This document shows positions 63,333-64,000 of a DNA stretch of 64,000 nt, piece after piece; the stretch's first letter is position 1, and every line of letters starts with the position of its first letter. The stretch spans positions 2,173,235 to 2,237,234 of the forward strand of contig NZ_WOTN01000001.1 of NCBI RefSeq assembly GCF_010993745.1, read 5' to 3'. Made by a program: the position numbers and the translations under genes. Source of the DNA: Fodinicola acaciae. GTDB taxonomy: Bacteria > Actinomycetota > Actinomycetes > Mycobacteriales > HKI-0501. Under the pieces are notes generated by a model, which made no database searches, was not told the origin of the DNA, and saw only the letters and a list, made by a program, of their open reading frames with translations.

Positions 63333-64000
63333 TCAGTCGTCGAGTTTGAGGTCGGTGGTGCGGCCGCGCAGGACCAGGACCAGCGCGACCACGCCACCGG
63401 CGAACAGCCAGACCAGGCCACCGATCTTGGCCAGGATGTCGGCGTTGACCAGCACGTACGCGATGATCACGAAGCCGAGTGCCGGCACCGCCAGATGAAG
63501 CCACCAGTTTCGGCTCCGCTCCCGGCGCAGGTAGTAGTACGCGACGGAGAAATGCAGGAGGAGAAACGAAAACAGCGCGCCGAAATTCACCAGCTGGGAG
63601 ACCAGACCGACCTGGCTGACCGCCGCCAACCCGAACACGAGCGAGATCCCGCCAACCACGAGTACGGCCCGCTCCGGCACCTTCCGGCGCGGATTCACGT
63701 GGGCCAGAAAGCGGAACAGCCGGCCGTCCCGCGCCATGCTGAACAACAGCCGGGAAGTGGCGGCCTGTGCGGCCATCGAGTTGGCGACCGCTGACGCGAG
63801 CGCGGAGGCCACCGCGACCGTCACCATCAGCCAGGCACCGCCGGCGATCCGCGCCACGTCATAGAAAGCGGTGTTCGTCTTGTCGCCGGCCGGAAAGGAC
63901 GTCAGCGTTGGTACGAGCAGACTTGCCACGTATGTCTGCACGATGAACAACACGGCCACCAGGATCAGCGACGCGACGGTGGCCCGGCCGACCACCTTGC
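63333..64000 (-). CDS. Amino-acid permease (APC superfamily), partial
   Basis: C-terminal part of a membrane transporter; the gene runs past the right edge. At least 222 residues with about six hydrophobic spans. AVASALASAVANSMAAQAATSRLLFSMARDGRLF matches the conserved segment in APC permeases between TM7 and TM8, and VPERAVLVVGG follows. Substrate unknown. The methionine at 63995 is internal, not the start. Confidence 0.85.
   Translation of the reverse strand, partial: KVVGRATVASLILVAVLFIVQTYVASLLVPTLTSFPAGDKTNTAFYDVARIAGGAWLMVTVAVASALASAVANSMAAQAATSRLLFSMARDGRLFRFLAHVNPRRKVPERAVLVVGGISLVFGLAAVSQVGLVSQLVNFGALFSFLLLHFSVAYYYLRRERSRNWWLHLAVPALGFVIIAYVLVNADILAKIGGLVWLFAGGVVALVLVLRGRTTDLKLDD

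Overview
The window is high-GC DNA from the chromosome of an actinomycete (Actinomycetota). This rests on the rRNA sequence, heavy use of GTG starts, the argCJBDFRH and infC-rpmI-rplT-trmH-pheST gene orders, a GlnR-type box before glnA, SARP and AfsR-like regulators, and DUF4191/RDD genes beside glnA. The genus cannot be fixed from the sequence alone.

Layout. 1-4870: a minus-strand rRNA operon, with 23S cut by the left edge, an ITS without tRNA genes, 16S, and a leader with a promoter and duplicated elements. 4875-10818: a DNA glycosylase, the thiO-thiS-thiG operon behind a TPP riboswitch, divergent thiE, and a helicase-associated/WYL protein. 10819-11813: about 1 kb of non-coding dispersed repeats and a long hairpin. 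11814-18905: the arginine operon argC-J-B-D-F-R-H (minus strand) with ARG-box-like sites. 18940-23950: accessory genes (SARP regulator, MntH, methyltransferase) and more dispersed repeats. 23954-27506: pheST. 27836-32240: accessory secreted serine hydrolases (beta-lactamase-like, DacB) and a CPBP membrane protease. 32426-35232: trmH, rplT, rpmI, infC with an attenuator leader, and a PH-domain protein. 35254-42029: accessory genes (large ATPase regulator, methyltransferase, a frameshifted UvrC-like gene, a PhyH dioxygenase) and a MITE-like palindrome. 42107-43247: hisE-hisG. 43362-48068: an accessory cassette of an RHH regulator, a DUF4097 protein, an ABC-2 permease without its ATPase and a cytochrome P450, with six copies of the palindrome TGGCGCCA around the regulator gene. 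48172-50703: ribE-ribBA-ribH under an FMN riboswitch, without ribD. 50841-56976: hydrolase/MarR, membrane protein/TetR, a LysE exporter, a 28-30 bp minisatellite, and an FAD monooxygenase with a divergent TetR. 57115-60850: a PlsC acyltransferase, DUF4191, RDD and GlnR-controlled glnA. 60860-62573: two decayed genes (MFS, class C beta-lactamase family). 62748-64000: a secreted protein and an amino-acid permease cut by the right edge.

Taken together, the minus-strand core genes (ribE-ribBA-ribH, hisE-hisG, PH protein, infC-rpmI-rplT-trmH, pheST, arg operon) look like one conserved actinobacterial block opened at four places by accessory islands. Most of the dispersed repeats and palindromes lie in or at the edges of those islands. 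The best candidates for something not yet described are the TGGCGCCA-controlled RHH/DUF4097/permease/P450 cassette, the G/T-rich dispersed repeat family, and the nested minisatellite.
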